Source of the DNA: an uncultured Nitrosomonadales bacterium
GTDB taxonomy: Bacteria; Pseudomonadota; Gammaproteobacteria; Burkholderiales; Gallionellaceae
Direction of reading: 5' to 3'
Length of the DNA stretch: 64,000 nt
NCBI GenBank assembly: GCA_903858965.1
Contig: CAIOKY010000149.1
Location: 1-64,000, forward strand
The notes below the pieces were generated by a model, which saw nothing but the letters and a program-made list of their open reading frames with translations, was not told the DNA's origin and did not search any database. The position numbers were made by a program, and so were the translations under genes. Shown piece by piece: positions 54,770 through 63,162 of this stretch. Every line of letters begins with the position of its first letter. The first letter of the stretch is position 1.

Positions 54770-55546
54770 ATGTCCAAAACTTCTGCCAAAAAACGCGGTT
54801 ACGGCTGGCAGCCGGATGTGCCGGATCAACGCGACCATCTCTACGCCGCGCCGGTAGTCCATCTCGCGAAGCTGCCCACCAAGGCTGATCTGCGCCCGCA
54901 CTGCCCGCCGGTTTACGACCAGGGCCAACTCGGCAGTTGCACAGCGAATGCCATCGGTGCAGCCATCCAGTTCGAACGGCGCAAACAAAAACTCAAACCT
55001 GATTTCGCCCCGTCGCGCCTGTTCATCTACTACAACGAGCGCGTCATGGAACACAGCGTTAAATCCGATGCGGGCGCACAGATTCGCGATGGCATCAAGA
55101 GTGTCGCCAAGCAAGGCGATTGCACGGAAAAAGAATGGCCGTACAACATCGCCAGGTTCACCGACAAACCCACACCCTCATGCTACAAGGATGCAGTTAA
55201 ATACAAGACCGTGAGCTACCAGCGCGTGCCGCAAGTACTCAACCAGATGAAAGGTTGTCTCGCCTCCGGCTATCCCTTCGTGTTCGGTTTCTCGGTCTAC
55301 ACCGAATTTGAAAACGACATCGTCGCGAAAACCGGCGTGCTCAATATGCCCGGCGCAAAAGAAAAACTGTTGGGCGGCCACGCAGTGCTGGCCGTCGGCT
55401 ACGACGACAAGACGCAACGCTTCATCGTGCGCAATTCATGGGGCAACAAGTGGGGGATCAAGGGTTACTTCACGATGCCCTATTCCTATCTTACCGATTC
55501 AAACCTGGCCGACGACCTGTGGACGATACGGCTGGAGTCGGCTTGA
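54770..55546 (+). CDS. Papain-like (C1A) cysteine peptidase
   Basis: 258 aa with GGGAGG before the ATG. C1A features: oxyanion Gln in VYDQGQLGSCTANAIG with nucleophile Cys57, His204 in GGHAVLAVGYDD and Asn222 in VRNSWGNKWG. There is no signal peptide and no pro-domain of the usual inhibitory type, only a short basic N-terminus, so it may be cytoplasmic or exported by another route. Bacterial C1A enzymes of this size occur near secretion and surface proteins; substrate unknown. Between the parA pair and an alpha/beta hydrolase. Confidence 0.9.
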   Translation: MSKTSAKKRGYGWQPDVPDQRDHLYAAPVVHLAKLPTKADLRPHCPPVYDQGQLGSCTANAIGAAIQFERRKQKLKPDFAPSRLFIYYNERVMEHSVKSDAGAQIRDGIKSVAKQGDCTEKEWPYNIARFTDKPTPSCYKDAVKYKTVSYQRVPQVLNQMKGCLASGYPFVFGFSVYTEFENDIVAKTGVLNMPGAKEKLLGGHAVLAVGYDDKTQRFIVRNSWGNKWGIKGYFTMPYSYLTDSNLADDLWTIRLESA

Positions 55547-55585
55547 AATTCGGCATCCCGGCCTTGAACTGTTCAAGGAGATAAC

Positions 55586-56734
55586 ATGGCCACCTATACG
55601 CTTTACTACGCGACCAACCGCAATCATATCGGCGCAGACCGCTGGCATCCGGATTCATACGTCACCAAGTTCAGCGACGATGGCATGGAGAATCTGCGCT
55701 TCGGCATTGTGACCGTGACGGCCGATGATTTCCAGGTTGGAAAATATTTAAGCTCGGACATGCAGGATTGCGGCAAAGGCAACGGAGAAGATCTCGGCGG
55801 CTATCTGGCCGTTTGCGCCAAGACAGCACAGATCGATGCCTACCAGGAAAGCATCAACAAGGACATCGCTGATGTCGCGCAACCGCAGGCCAAGTTGGGT
55901 TCGCAAGCGATGTTCGCCGATGTGCAATCCGATATGGAGAACAGCAGCGACGTGCTGCTCTATATACACGGCTTCAATGTATCGTGGTTCGACGCGGTGG
56001 GATCGGCATTGGCGTTGCAACTGATGTTGCGCAACGCACCGACCAAAGACCCGAAGCAAAACGTGCTGGTCATCTTGTTCACCTGGCCTTCGGACGGCAT
56101 GGCGCTGCCCTGGGTGTCATACAAATCAGACCGTTCCGAGGCAACCGGTTCCGGTGCGGCGGTCGGGCGCGCATTCTTGAAGGCACGCGATTTTCTTGCC
56201 GACCTGCATGACCGCGCAAAACAGGGCGGGGAAACATTGTGCGGTCAGGACATCCACCTGCTCTGCCATTCGATGGGCAACTTTTTGTTGCAGAGCGCGC
56301 TCGCTCGTACCTTCGACCACACTCCGGGCAACTGCCTGCCGCGCATATTCGAGCACGTATTCCTGTGCGCGCCCGATGTCGACGACACCGCACTGGAACC
56401 CAACCAGCCGCTGGCACAAGTGGACCAGATCGCGCGCAACGTCACGATCTATTACAACCGCGACGACAAGGCGATGGTGATATCAGACTACACCAAGGGC
56501 AACCCGGAACGGCTGGGCGGAACCGGCGCGGCACATCCCGCGCTGCTGCACAATAAAGTCCATCAGGTTGATTGCACGCAGGTCGTGCATGGCCTCGTCG
56601 AACACAGCTACTATCTCGCCGGAAACATCAACGCCGATATACGCGCGAGCATCGATGGCTGGGAGCAGGATGACCCGCGACGCAAGCGGACGCGCAGCAG
56701 TACGTTGAGTAATGTTTGGGCGATGAAATCATAA
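55586..56734 (+). CDS. DUF900-type alpha/beta hydrolase
   Basis: 382 aa with AAGGAG 6 nt before the ATG. The alpha/beta-hydrolase core lies in residues ~120-345: LLYIHGFNVSWFDAVGSALA (oxyanion), FTWPSDGMALPWVSYKSDR, nucleophile Ser229 in LLCHSMGNFLLQSAL, and CAPDVDD. A His late in VEHSYYLAGNINADIR may complete the triad. DUF900 proteins are esterase/lipase-like with largely unknown substrates. No signal peptide. 39 bp after the peptidase gene and likely co-transcribed. Confidence 0.88.
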   Translation: MATYTLYYATNRNHIGADRWHPDSYVTKFSDDGMENLRFGIVTVTADDFQVGKYLSSDMQDCGKGNGEDLGGYLAVCAKTAQIDAYQESINKDIADVAQPQAKLGSQAMFADVQSDMENSSDVLLYIHGFNVSWFDAVGSALALQLMLRNAPTKDPKQNVLVILFTWPSDGMALPWVSYKSDRSEATGSGAAVGRAFLKARDFLADLHDRAKQGGETLCGQDIHLLCHSMGNFLLQSALARTFDHTPGNCLPRIFEHVFLCAPDVDDTALEPNQPLAQVDQIARNVTIYYNRDDKAMVISDYTKGNPERLGGTGAAHPALLHNKVHQVDCTQVVHGLVEHSYYLAGNINADIRASIDGWEQDDPRRKRTRSSTLSNVWAMKS

Positions 56735-56868
56735 TTGCAGTATAGAATAACCAGATAAATTGCGATGTAATGACCGCTTTGTGCCAAATGCGGATATTCG
56801 CGATTACAATTCCATTCGATTCTCGGCACAATACGCAAGTGATTTTTTACACTATGGCTAGGTAGTCC

Positions 56869-57114
56869 ATGCACTTTATAGTGGGTCTGCTGGGTACTTT
56901 TGACACATTCATCCAATGGGGTTTTGGATGGCGCTATCTCCTATCGCCAAGTTTTCGACGTTCAGTACATAACCGCTGGCATTACAAAAGTAGAGCACCA
57001 ATTGTTGCCGAAGCGATCTTTGCTCTGGTTTGTTTTGTTGCAGTAAATACCATTATTGCATTGATATTGTGGCGAGTATTAGTTGGGCCTATTCCCTCGG
57101 TTCATGAATGGTAA
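56869..57114 (+). CDS. Small hypothetical membrane protein
   Basis: 81 aa. A short amphipathic or membrane N-terminus (MHFIVGLLGTFDTFIQWGF) and a strong helix near residues 44-71 (VAEAIFALVCFVAVNTIIAL and on). AGGTAG lies 6 nt upstream. AT-rich, in the same compositional island as the WD40-like gene. No family recognised. Confidence 0.6.
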   Translation: MHFIVGLLGTFDTFIQWGFGWRYLLSPSFRRSVHNRWHYKSRAPIVAEAIFALVCFVAVNTIIALILWRVLVGPIPSVHEW

Positions 57115-57333
57115 TAATGATTTGGGACAGATAGATAAGTAACAATAACTAGATGCATGGGTAACTATCCTCTTTGAACGGCCGCCTTCTGGCATCGAGT
57201 TTGATATTATGAAGTTCCGTTGCGTGCCAATAGGAGTCGTTCGACGAGTAAACGCAGAATGCTAACTATCGGCCAACTTCGGACGTTCGAGCGTGTCCTC
57301 CAATTGTATGAATTGCACCACTCAAAGGTCTAA

Positions 57334-58446
57334 ATGAAACGACTTACTTGGATTGTTGTTGTGTTACTTGCCATGCCATTATCGGCAACGGCAGGATTGT
57401 TTGGCTTGGGGAGCAGTAAGAGTGATGTGGCCACAAAGGTGGCGACATTGGATGAGGATGGTCTGATATTAGGACTAGACTTCAGCCCGGATGGCAAGCA
57501 TCTCGCAGCGACCCCTTTCGACTCCGCAACAGTTCATATATGGAATTGGCAAGACAATCGTTTGGAACGAACTTTGGAAAGAGCGCAAGGATCGAACATA
57601 ACGGTGACTGAACCTGTTCGATACAGCCCGGATGGGAAATTGCTTGCGGTCTGTCACACCCGCGCCGCTGGTTTCTTGGTAATCCGTGTATGGGGCACTG
57701 ACACTTGGAATGTCATACATGACATTGCTGAACCAACTGGAGGCGGAGGGTGTGATGCAATCGGATTTACATCAGACGGAAAGTCATTGATCAGAGTATT
57801 AGCCAGAATGCCAGGATTCTCAGGAAGCAGTTTAATTGCATATGACACCTCTACGTGGCAGCCCTCGTGGGGAATTAATACACAACCCTTTCTTCCTTCA
57901 ACCTTAGCAATCAGTTCCGATAACAAATTTATTGCAATCGGCGGCCAGTCTTTCAACGGGGGTAATGGTTCACCAGTAACTATACAAGGGGAAATAACCA
58001 TAGTGGATATGGCACAGCGTGAGATTATCAGAACTATAGAGATCAAGAATGGACAGCGTGGCGCGCTCGCTTGGAGTGCAGATGGCATCCATCTTGCCTA
58101 TGGAGGTGAGGAAGGCATTGAAATATTTGATGTACGTTCTGGAGCGCGTGTGGTTGAAGAGAAAACCGATGAAACGATAACGCATGTTCATATCCGATAT
58201 ACACCGGATGGCAAATATTTCATCGAGAGCGGCTTTGGCGAACATGGAACAAAAGTCCGAATCTGGGATGGGCAGCATCAAGAATTATTGCAAGAAATAA
58301 AGGCCATACCTGGCTGTATTGCGATATCGAAAGATGGACGCTATATGGCAATGGGTGGTAGTGCACCGGGCATTACCAACATAAATCCTCTTCTCGGTTT
58401 GATGCTTCCATCCAGAGGAAAAATTGTTGTTTATGAGCTGAAGTGA
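57334..58446 (+). CDS. Exported WD40-like beta-propeller protein
   Basis: 370 aa with a signal peptide (LTWIVVVLLAMPLSATAG). Repeats of the form FSPDGKHLA...V-x-I-W are readable: LDFSPDGKHLAATPF with VHIWNWQD, YSPDGKLLAVCHT with VIRVWGTDTW, FTSDGKSLI, WSADGIHLAYGG, YTPDGKYFIESG with VRIWDGQHQ and SKDGRYMAMGG. This gives one propeller of six or seven blades. Probably a periplasmic interaction platform. More AT-rich than the flanking housekeeping DNA. The 219 bp before it show no recognisable gene. Confidence 0.78.
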   Translation: MKRLTWIVVVLLAMPLSATAGLFGLGSSKSDVATKVATLDEDGLILGLDFSPDGKHLAATPFDSATVHIWNWQDNRLERTLERAQGSNITVTEPVRYSPDGKLLAVCHTRAAGFLVIRVWGTDTWNVIHDIAEPTGGGGCDAIGFTSDGKSLIRVLARMPGFSGSSLIAYDTSTWQPSWGINTQPFLPSTLAISSDNKFIAIGGQSFNGGNGSPVTIQGEITIVDMAQREIIRTIEIKNGQRGALAWSADGIHLAYGGEEGIEIFDVRSGARVVEEKTDETITHVHIRYTPDGKYFIESGFGEHGTKVRIWDGQHQELLQEIKAIPGCIAISKDGRYMAMGGSAPGITNINPLLGLMLPSRGKIVVYELK

Positions 58447-58562
58447 ATTTCGTCTGCTTTGGGTTAGTACGAGACGGTTGGCCAACCTAGCAGGCATGTC
58501 CGTTGTGTGTCGGAAGCAGACACATCATGGATGCAACCTTCCGTCGCATCACAACCCGTGAT

Positions 58563-58721
58563 TCACTCGTCGCAATCGTCCACTGAAAAATATTCAGACC
58601 AGCCCTCGACGCCTTTCAGGAAATCCTCTGGTTGTGTATCACGCCGGTTGTTCTCCGGTTGCGGTGGCAGCTTCAAGAGGAACCGGGGAATAAAGAAATC
58701 TTCGCTCTGTTGTTCTTGCAT
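58563..58721 (-). CDS. Small hypothetical protein, 52 aa
   Basis: An ATG at 58721 has GGAG 7 nt upstream and opens 52 codons to a TGA at 58563-58565. The peptide starts MQEQQSEDFFIPRFLLKLPP, is Pro/Asn-rich in the middle and ends EYFSVDDCDE with one Cys. It lies 132 bp downstream of cytochrome c4 and in the same direction. No known family. The overlapping plus-strand ORF (58507-58743) is Ser/Cys-rich without a ribosome site and looks like the shadow. Confidence 0.45.
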   Translation of the reverse strand: MQEQQSEDFFIPRFLLKLPPQPENNRRDTQPEDFLKGVEGWSEYFSVDDCDE

Positions 58722-58853
58722 TTGTTTTCTCCGCTGGTCTTAAATTGATATCAGCAAAATAGCGAAAACATGTTGCAGGAAGTTGAAAGTTTTATTTCAG
58801 CAAGATGAAATTTGTGACGCCGTCATGCTTGCCGCCGGCGTAAACCTCGCCTG

Positions 58854-59507
58854 TCAAAGCCCGGACAGATAATCCGCCAGGGCGTCGATCTCGGCATCGG
58901 TCAGATTCTCGGCGATCTGGCTCATGATGTTGCCCGGGCTGTTAAGGCGCTCTCCGCTCCTCCAATTAATCAGCTGGGCGCGCAGGTATCCCTTGTGCTG
59001 GCCGCCTATCACGGGAAAGGTCGAGATATTCGGCGCCCTGCCCTTGCCATTCACACCATGGCAAGTCTCGCATGGCGGGATCTTGCGGGGTACATCGCCT
59101 TTCAGGAATATCTTTTTCCCGACCGGATTGCCTTCCGGACCATTACCCTGCATCTTTTTCTGGCTGGCAAAAAAAGTGGCGATGTCGATCAGCTCGGCAT
59201 CGTTGATCGTCAGCGCCAGGGCGCTCATGATCTGGTGGGTGCGCGCACCCGACTGGAAATCGCGCAGCTCCTTGGCGATATAGCGGGAATACTGCCCGGC
59301 GAGATTGGGCACCATGTCATCCAGGCTTACGCCGGTTTCGCCGTGGCAGCCTTGGCACAGTTCGGATTTATTCTTGCCCGTGCCCACGTTGCCGGCACCC
59401 AGGCGCAGCTTGATCACATCGACCCGCTCTGCGACACAGGTTGTGGCGGCAGTCAGCAGGGTGACCGCAAAAAAACCCGTGACGATCCTGTTTTGAATAT
59501 GGAACAT
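58854..59507 (-). CDS. Di-haem cytochrome c (c4-like)
   Basis: 217 aa with GGAG before the ATG and a signal peptide (GFFAVTLLTAATTCVA). Two haem motifs, CQGCH (Cys51, Cys54, His55) and CETCH (Cys146, Cys149, His150), each followed by a cytochrome c lobe. Met in MSALALTINDAELIDIA and in IMSQIAENLTDAEIDALADY are the likely distal ligands. c4 proteins carry electrons to terminal oxidases in the periplasm. 78 bp after the SUMF1-like gene on the same strand. Confidence 0.9.
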   Translation of the reverse strand: MFHIQNRIVTGFFAVTLLTAATTCVAERVDVIKLRLGAGNVGTGKNKSELCQGCHGETGVSLDDMVPNLAGQYSRYIAKELRDFQSGARTHQIMSALALTINDAELIDIATFFASQKKMQGNGPEGNPVGKKIFLKGDVPRKIPPCETCHGVNGKGRAPNISTFPVIGGQHKGYLRAQLINWRSGERLNSPGNIMSQIAENLTDAEIDALADYLSGL

Positions 59508-59585
59508 GGCATTGAACTCCAGTACCGGTAAAAAGCTTTTCGATTAAACCGCAAAAAACAAAATCATCAGACGCTGCTCTGCCCG

Positions 59586-60488
59586 CTACGGCAGCGTCCT
59601 GACCACCCTGAAACCGGTGTCGAAATACCTGTAATCGGGAGCGCTGACGCTGCGGAATGCGGAGCGTGCGCCGATCTGGTAGTAGATCCACGAGCCGCCG
59701 CGAAGCACGCGCTTAGCGTTATCTCCTGCCCATGTGCTGCCGTTATTAGGCGCACCTTTGTAGCTGTCGCGATAGCTGTCTTCCACCCACTCGCCCACGT
59801 TGCCGCTCATGTCGTACAAGCCAAAAGCATTGGCTTGTTTGGCGGCTGCGGGATGGGTGGCTTTGCCGCTGTTCTGGTCGTACCACGCCACGCTGTCCGC
59901 ATTGTCGCCGCCGCAGTACTCGGTCTGCTTCCCGGCCCGGCAGGCATATTCCCATTGCGCCTCGCTCGGCAGTTGGTAGTGCTTGCCGGTCTTGAGCGAG
60001 AGCCATGTGATGTAGGCCTGGGCATCAGCAAAATTGATGCAGGCAACAGGATGGCTGTCGTCTTGTGCGTAGCCGGGGTTGCGCCAGTTGGTGTCGTTGA
60101 ACTCTTCCCATTTATCGCCTGAAAGCATCCAGCATTTGTCGCCGGCGTCATAGCCCGACGCACTCACAAATGCGGCAAACTGGCCCCGGGTAATCTCGGT
60201 CTTGCCCATCGCGAACGGCTGTTCAAACGTGACGCGATGTTCGGGCTTTTCATCTTTTTCGTCGCTGCCAGCCGAACCCATGTCGAAGCTGTCTGCGGGG
60301 ATCGCAACCATGTCAGGACAATCGGTACAGTCCCTGAAAACTGTTCCGGGTTCGAGCGGCTCGGGAGCTTCCTTGGCGGGCTGGTCTATTGCTGCCTTGT
60401 TTGCAGCCTGTGCGGGAAGGGATATGGCGGCCAGACAGAACGTGGCGATCGCGAGGGCTATCAGGTTGTGCAGTTTTGATTTGCTCAT
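59586..60488 (-). CDS. Exported SUMF1/FGE-sulfatase-modifying-factor-like protein
   Basis: 300 aa with AGGGAAG before the ATG and a signal peptide (LIALAIATFCLAAISLPAQA). The SUMF1 fold is clear: MVAIPADSFDMGSAGSDE, PFAMGKTEITRGQFAAFV, PVACINFADAQAYITWL, YQLPSEAQWEYACRAG, GLYDMSGNVGEWVED, RVLRGGSWIYYQIGARSAFR and the final DTGFRVVRTL. Catalytic Cys of true formylglycine-generating enzymes, which lie in the region after GGSW, are missing, so it is probably not an active FGE. Many such proteins act as ligand-binding or scaffold domains. Confidence 0.9.
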   Translation of the reverse strand: MSKSKLHNLIALAIATFCLAAISLPAQAANKAAIDQPAKEAPEPLEPGTVFRDCTDCPDMVAIPADSFDMGSAGSDEKDEKPEHRVTFEQPFAMGKTEITRGQFAAFVSASGYDAGDKCWMLSGDKWEEFNDTNWRNPGYAQDDSHPVACINFADAQAYITWLSLKTGKHYQLPSEAQWEYACRAGKQTEYCGGDNADSVAWYDQNSGKATHPAAAKQANAFGLYDMSGNVGEWVEDSYRDSYKGAPNNGSTWAGDNAKRVLRGGSWIYYQIGARSAFRSVSAPDYRYFDTGFRVVRTLP

Positions 60489-60545
60489 ACTTCCCTCGCC
60501 AAATGTAGATCGAAAGTTTTTCTACAAGCCCTTTTTACTTTGTAA

Positions 60546-61658
60546 CTACACCTGTCGCTGCCGTAACTCGGCGCGCTTGAGATACGCCTCGCGCGCGATC
60601 TGCACATCTTCCAGAAAGTACGGCAGCTCTTTCAGCAACATCGCCTGCGGGCCGTCCACCAGGGCCTTGGGCGGTGCGGGATGAAAATCCACCAGCACCA
60701 TGTTAGCTCCGGCGATCACGCCCTGTGCGGTCACCTGCATCATGTCGAGGATGCCGTCCGGCGAAGCGGCCCGCGAGCCGACCGAATGCGACGGATCTAT
60801 GCACACCGGCATGCGCGTCAGGCGCTTGACCACCGGCACATGCGAAAAGTCGACGAAGTTGCGGTGCGGGTCGCCCATATTGGTCTTCATGCCGCGCAGG
60901 CCGAACACCACGTTGCGGTTGCCCTCGGAAGCCAGGTATTCCGCGGCGTTCAGCGATTCGTCCAGCGTGATGCCGAAGCCGCGCTTGAGCAGGATGGGCA
61001 TCTCGGTTTGCCGCCCGACGATCTTCAGCAACTCGAAATTCTGCGTGTTGCGCGTGCCGATCTGCAGCATCACGCCGGTAGCATTGCCGGTCGCATGCAG
61101 CGCTTCCTTGATCTCGTACAGATGCGATTCGTGGGTGATCTCCATCGCGATCACCTTGATGCCGTATTTGCCGGCCAGCTCGAACACATAAGGCAGGCAA
61201 TATTTGCCGTGGCCCTGGAACGCATACGGGCTGGTGCGCGGCTTGTATGCGCCCATGCGCGTGCACACCTGCCCGCAGTCGTGTACCGCCTTCATCATGA
61301 TCTCGACATGCTCGTAGATGTCCACTGCGCACAACCCGGCGAACACGTTCAGCGTGTCCTGCCCGAAGCGCACGCCGTTGTATTCAAAATGGGTGGGACG
61401 CTGGTCGTCCTTGTGCCGCCCCAGGATGCGGTACTCCTCGGAAACCCGCACCGCGCGCTCGACACAGGGCAGGTTCTGCATGTCCTCGATCTCCAGCGAC
61501 TGGGTGTTGCCGATCAGGTAGATCTCGGTCAATGTCTTCTCACTGCCGCGCTCGGTATGCACGCGCGTCTGGATGCCGGGCAGTGATGCGAGGTGAGTCA
61601 TCAGCTGCTTGTATTCCGGCGCTTGCTCGCTGGCGTTGGAATTGAGGATCAGGATCAT
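60546..61658 (-). CDS. 3-deoxy-7-phosphoheptulonate (DAHP) synthase
   Basis: 370 aa with GGAG before the ATG. First step of the shikimate pathway from PEP and erythrose 4-phosphate. An N-terminal ~80-residue ACT/ferredoxin-like domain (ILNSNASEQAPEYKQLMTHL, SEEYRILGRHKD) precedes the KDO8P-synthase-like barrel with MGAYKPRTSPYAFQGHG, MPILLKRGFGITLDESL, VFGLRGMK and VCIDPSHSVGSR. This places it in the type I-beta group (Thermotoga-like), not the AroF/G/H alpha group of E. coli. Confidence 0.92.
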   Translation of the reverse strand: MILILNSNASEQAPEYKQLMTHLASLPGIQTRVHTERGSEKTLTEIYLIGNTQSLEIEDMQNLPCVERAVRVSEEYRILGRHKDDQRPTHFEYNGVRFGQDTLNVFAGLCAVDIYEHVEIMMKAVHDCGQVCTRMGAYKPRTSPYAFQGHGKYCLPYVFELAGKYGIKVIAMEITHESHLYEIKEALHATGNATGVMLQIGTRNTQNFELLKIVGRQTEMPILLKRGFGITLDESLNAAEYLASEGNRNVVFGLRGMKTNMGDPHRNFVDFSHVPVVKRLTRMPVCIDPSHSVGSRAASPDGILDMMQVTAQGVIAGANMVLVDFHPAPPKALVDGPQAMLLKELPYFLEDVQIAREAYLKRAELRQRQV

Positions 61659-61683
61659 TAGTTATTTCTCCAAATTTTCAAAT

Positions 61684-61770
61684 ACCGTTCGCGGTGAGTG
61701 TTTTCCGTTCGTTCCTTCGATACACCGCGCTACACGCGGCACTCAGGACGAACGGAAAATGTATCGAACC
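61684..61770. repeat. Dispersed palindromic repeat, copy A
   Basis: CCGTTCGCGGTGAGTG, then perfect 12-bp arms TTTTCCGTTCGT (61701-61712) and ACGAACGGAAAA (61748-61759) around an inner CCGCG-CTACA-CGCGG hairpin and CCTTCGATAC / GTATCGAACC elements. It shares its layout with copy B near 63.1 kb. It lies between slmA and the DAHP synthase gene. Confidence 0.75.
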
Positions 61771-61797
61771 GCATCTTCGTACATCGTACGAGGCTCC

Positions 61798-62382
61798 TTA
61801 ATTTTTCCGATTCAGCAAAATCGCCAGCTGCGTCGGCAACTGCGCCATCGGTTCGCGTGCGAAGCCGCTTTTGGCGAACTGCGTCCAGCGCCCGATCACG
61901 TAGCACACCAGCACATTGGCGTGCGCGCCCACATCCACCGCTTCGCCCAGTTCGCCCTGGGTGGCGGCCATGCGCAGCGATTGCTTGAGCGTGGCTTCGA
62001 TGCGGTCGAACAACTGGTTGATGCGCAGTTGCAAACGTTCGTCCTCGTTCACCAGCGCATCGCCGATCAGCACGCGCGTCATGCCGCGATTCTTCTGCGC
62101 GAAGTTGAACAGCATCGTCACGATCGCCTCGATCTGCTTCACCCCGCTCTTCTCTTCCTGGGTGATCTTGTTGATCAGGCCGAACATGGTCTGCTCGATG
62201 AACTCGATCAAGCCCTCGAACATCTGCGCCTTGCTGGCGAAGTGGCGGTACAGCGCCGCTTCGGAAAGCTCCAGCCGCGCGGCCAGTGCGGCCGTGGTGA
62301 TCTTCTCGCCCTTGGGCTGTTCGAGCATCTGCGCCACGGTTTGCAATATCTGTAATTTTCTCTCGCCCGGTTTTGCGGCCAT
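61798..62382 (-). CDS. slmA: Nucleoid occlusion factor SlmA
   Basis: 194 aa TetR-family protein. Helix-turn-helix KITTAALAARLELSEAALYRHF near residues 27-48 and KAQMFEGLIEFIEQTMFGLI. SlmA binds chromosome sites and blocks FtsZ rings over the nucleoid. Strong match in length and in ALNEDERLQ-like region (ALVNEDERLQLRINQLFDRI). Confidence 0.92.
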   Translation of the reverse strand: MAAKPGERKLQILQTVAQMLEQPKGEKITTAALAARLELSEAALYRHFASKAQMFEGLIEFIEQTMFGLINKITQEEKSGVKQIEAIVTMLFNFAQKNRGMTRVLIGDALVNEDERLQLRINQLFDRIEATLKQSLRMAATQGELGEAVDVGAHANVLVCYVIGRWTQFAKSGFAREPMAQLPTQLAILLNRKN

Positions 62383-62393
62383 GTCGCCCCCTT

Positions 62394-63041
62394 TTATTTC
62401 AAACGATGCAGCGCGTCCGGCAGCTGCATCACATCACGAATCTTCACGTCCACATACGGCGCACTTTTGTTGCCTGAACTGACCCACACCGTGCGCATCC
62501 CCAGACGTTTTGCGGTGAGCAAATTCTCCGGGCTGTCCTCGACCATCACGCATTGCGCTGCGCGTATGCGATGTTGCTTCAACAAACGCATGAAACCATA
62601 TTTGTCCGGCTTGGGGCGGTAGCGCGTGTGCTCCACCGCCATCACATCGTCGAACAAGTCATCCACACGCAACAGCTTCAGCACCGCATGCGCGTAATGT
62701 TGCGGCGCATTCGAGAACACCACTTTCCTGCCCGGCAAATTCTTCAACACATGGCGCAAGCGCGGTTCGCGCAACACCATCTGCGGCAGATCCGGGAACT
62801 GGTGCGTATGCCACAGAAAATGTTCCGGGTCGGTGCCATGATTGCGCATCAGCCCGCTCAGGGTCGCGCCATAGCGCTGCCAGTAATGCATGCGCAAATC
62901 GTTCGCCGCCGCTTCGTCCAGTTGCAGATGCTGTTGCACATAAGCCGTCATGCTGCGGTTGATGTGCGGGAAGATGTGCGGACTCGCATCGTGCAACGTG
63001 TTGTCCAGATCAAAAATCCAAAATTTCTGATTCACCTGCAA
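62394..63041 (-). CDS. HAD-type pyrimidine 5'-nucleotidase
   Basis: 215 aa. HAD motif I IFDLDNTLHDA (nucleophile Asp10 and Asp12 region), motif II VFSNAP, motif III Lys in RPKPDKYGFM and motif IV MVEDSPENLLTAK. The PSP/SDT1-like cap with SMTAYVQQHLQLDEAAAND matches yeast-SDT1-type nucleotidases, which dephosphorylate UMP/CMP. 11 bp before slmA on the same strand. Confidence 0.9.
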   Translation of the reverse strand: MQVNQKFWIFDLDNTLHDASPHIFPHINRSMTAYVQQHLQLDEAAANDLRMHYWQRYGATLSGLMRNHGTDPEHFLWHTHQFPDLPQMVLREPRLRHVLKNLPGRKVVFSNAPQHYAHAVLKLLRVDDLFDDVMAVEHTRYRPKPDKYGFMRLLKQHRIRAAQCVMVEDSPENLLTAKRLGMRTVWVSSGNKSAPYVDVKIRDVMQLPDALHRLK

Positions 63042-63049
63042 ACCTCAAA

Positions 63050-63139
63050 CCGTTCGTGGTGAGTAGCTTTGCCTAGCAAAGCATATCGAACCACCGGCAC
63101 CCTTCGATACGGGGCTGCGCCCCTACTCAGGGCGAACGG
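63050..63139. repeat. Dispersed palindromic repeat, copy B
   Basis: CCGTTCGTGGTGAGTAG at one end pairs with CTACTCAGGGCGAACGG at the other, with three mismatches. Inside are GCTTTGC-CTA-GCAAAGC, TATCGAA/TTCGATA and GGGGC-TGC-GCCCC hairpins. The element is of the kind often found between genes in betaproteobacteria (CCGTTCG...CTTCGA...CGAACGG). Between argB and the nucleotidase gene. Confidence 0.8.
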
Positions 63140-63162
63140 GACGAGTAACAAAGCGACCCCCA

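Noticed and set aside
58507-58743. 78-codon plus-strand ORF rich in Ser and Cys
   Set aside because: No ribosome site and a low-complexity look; the minus-strand 52-aa reading has a good site and suits the neighbours.
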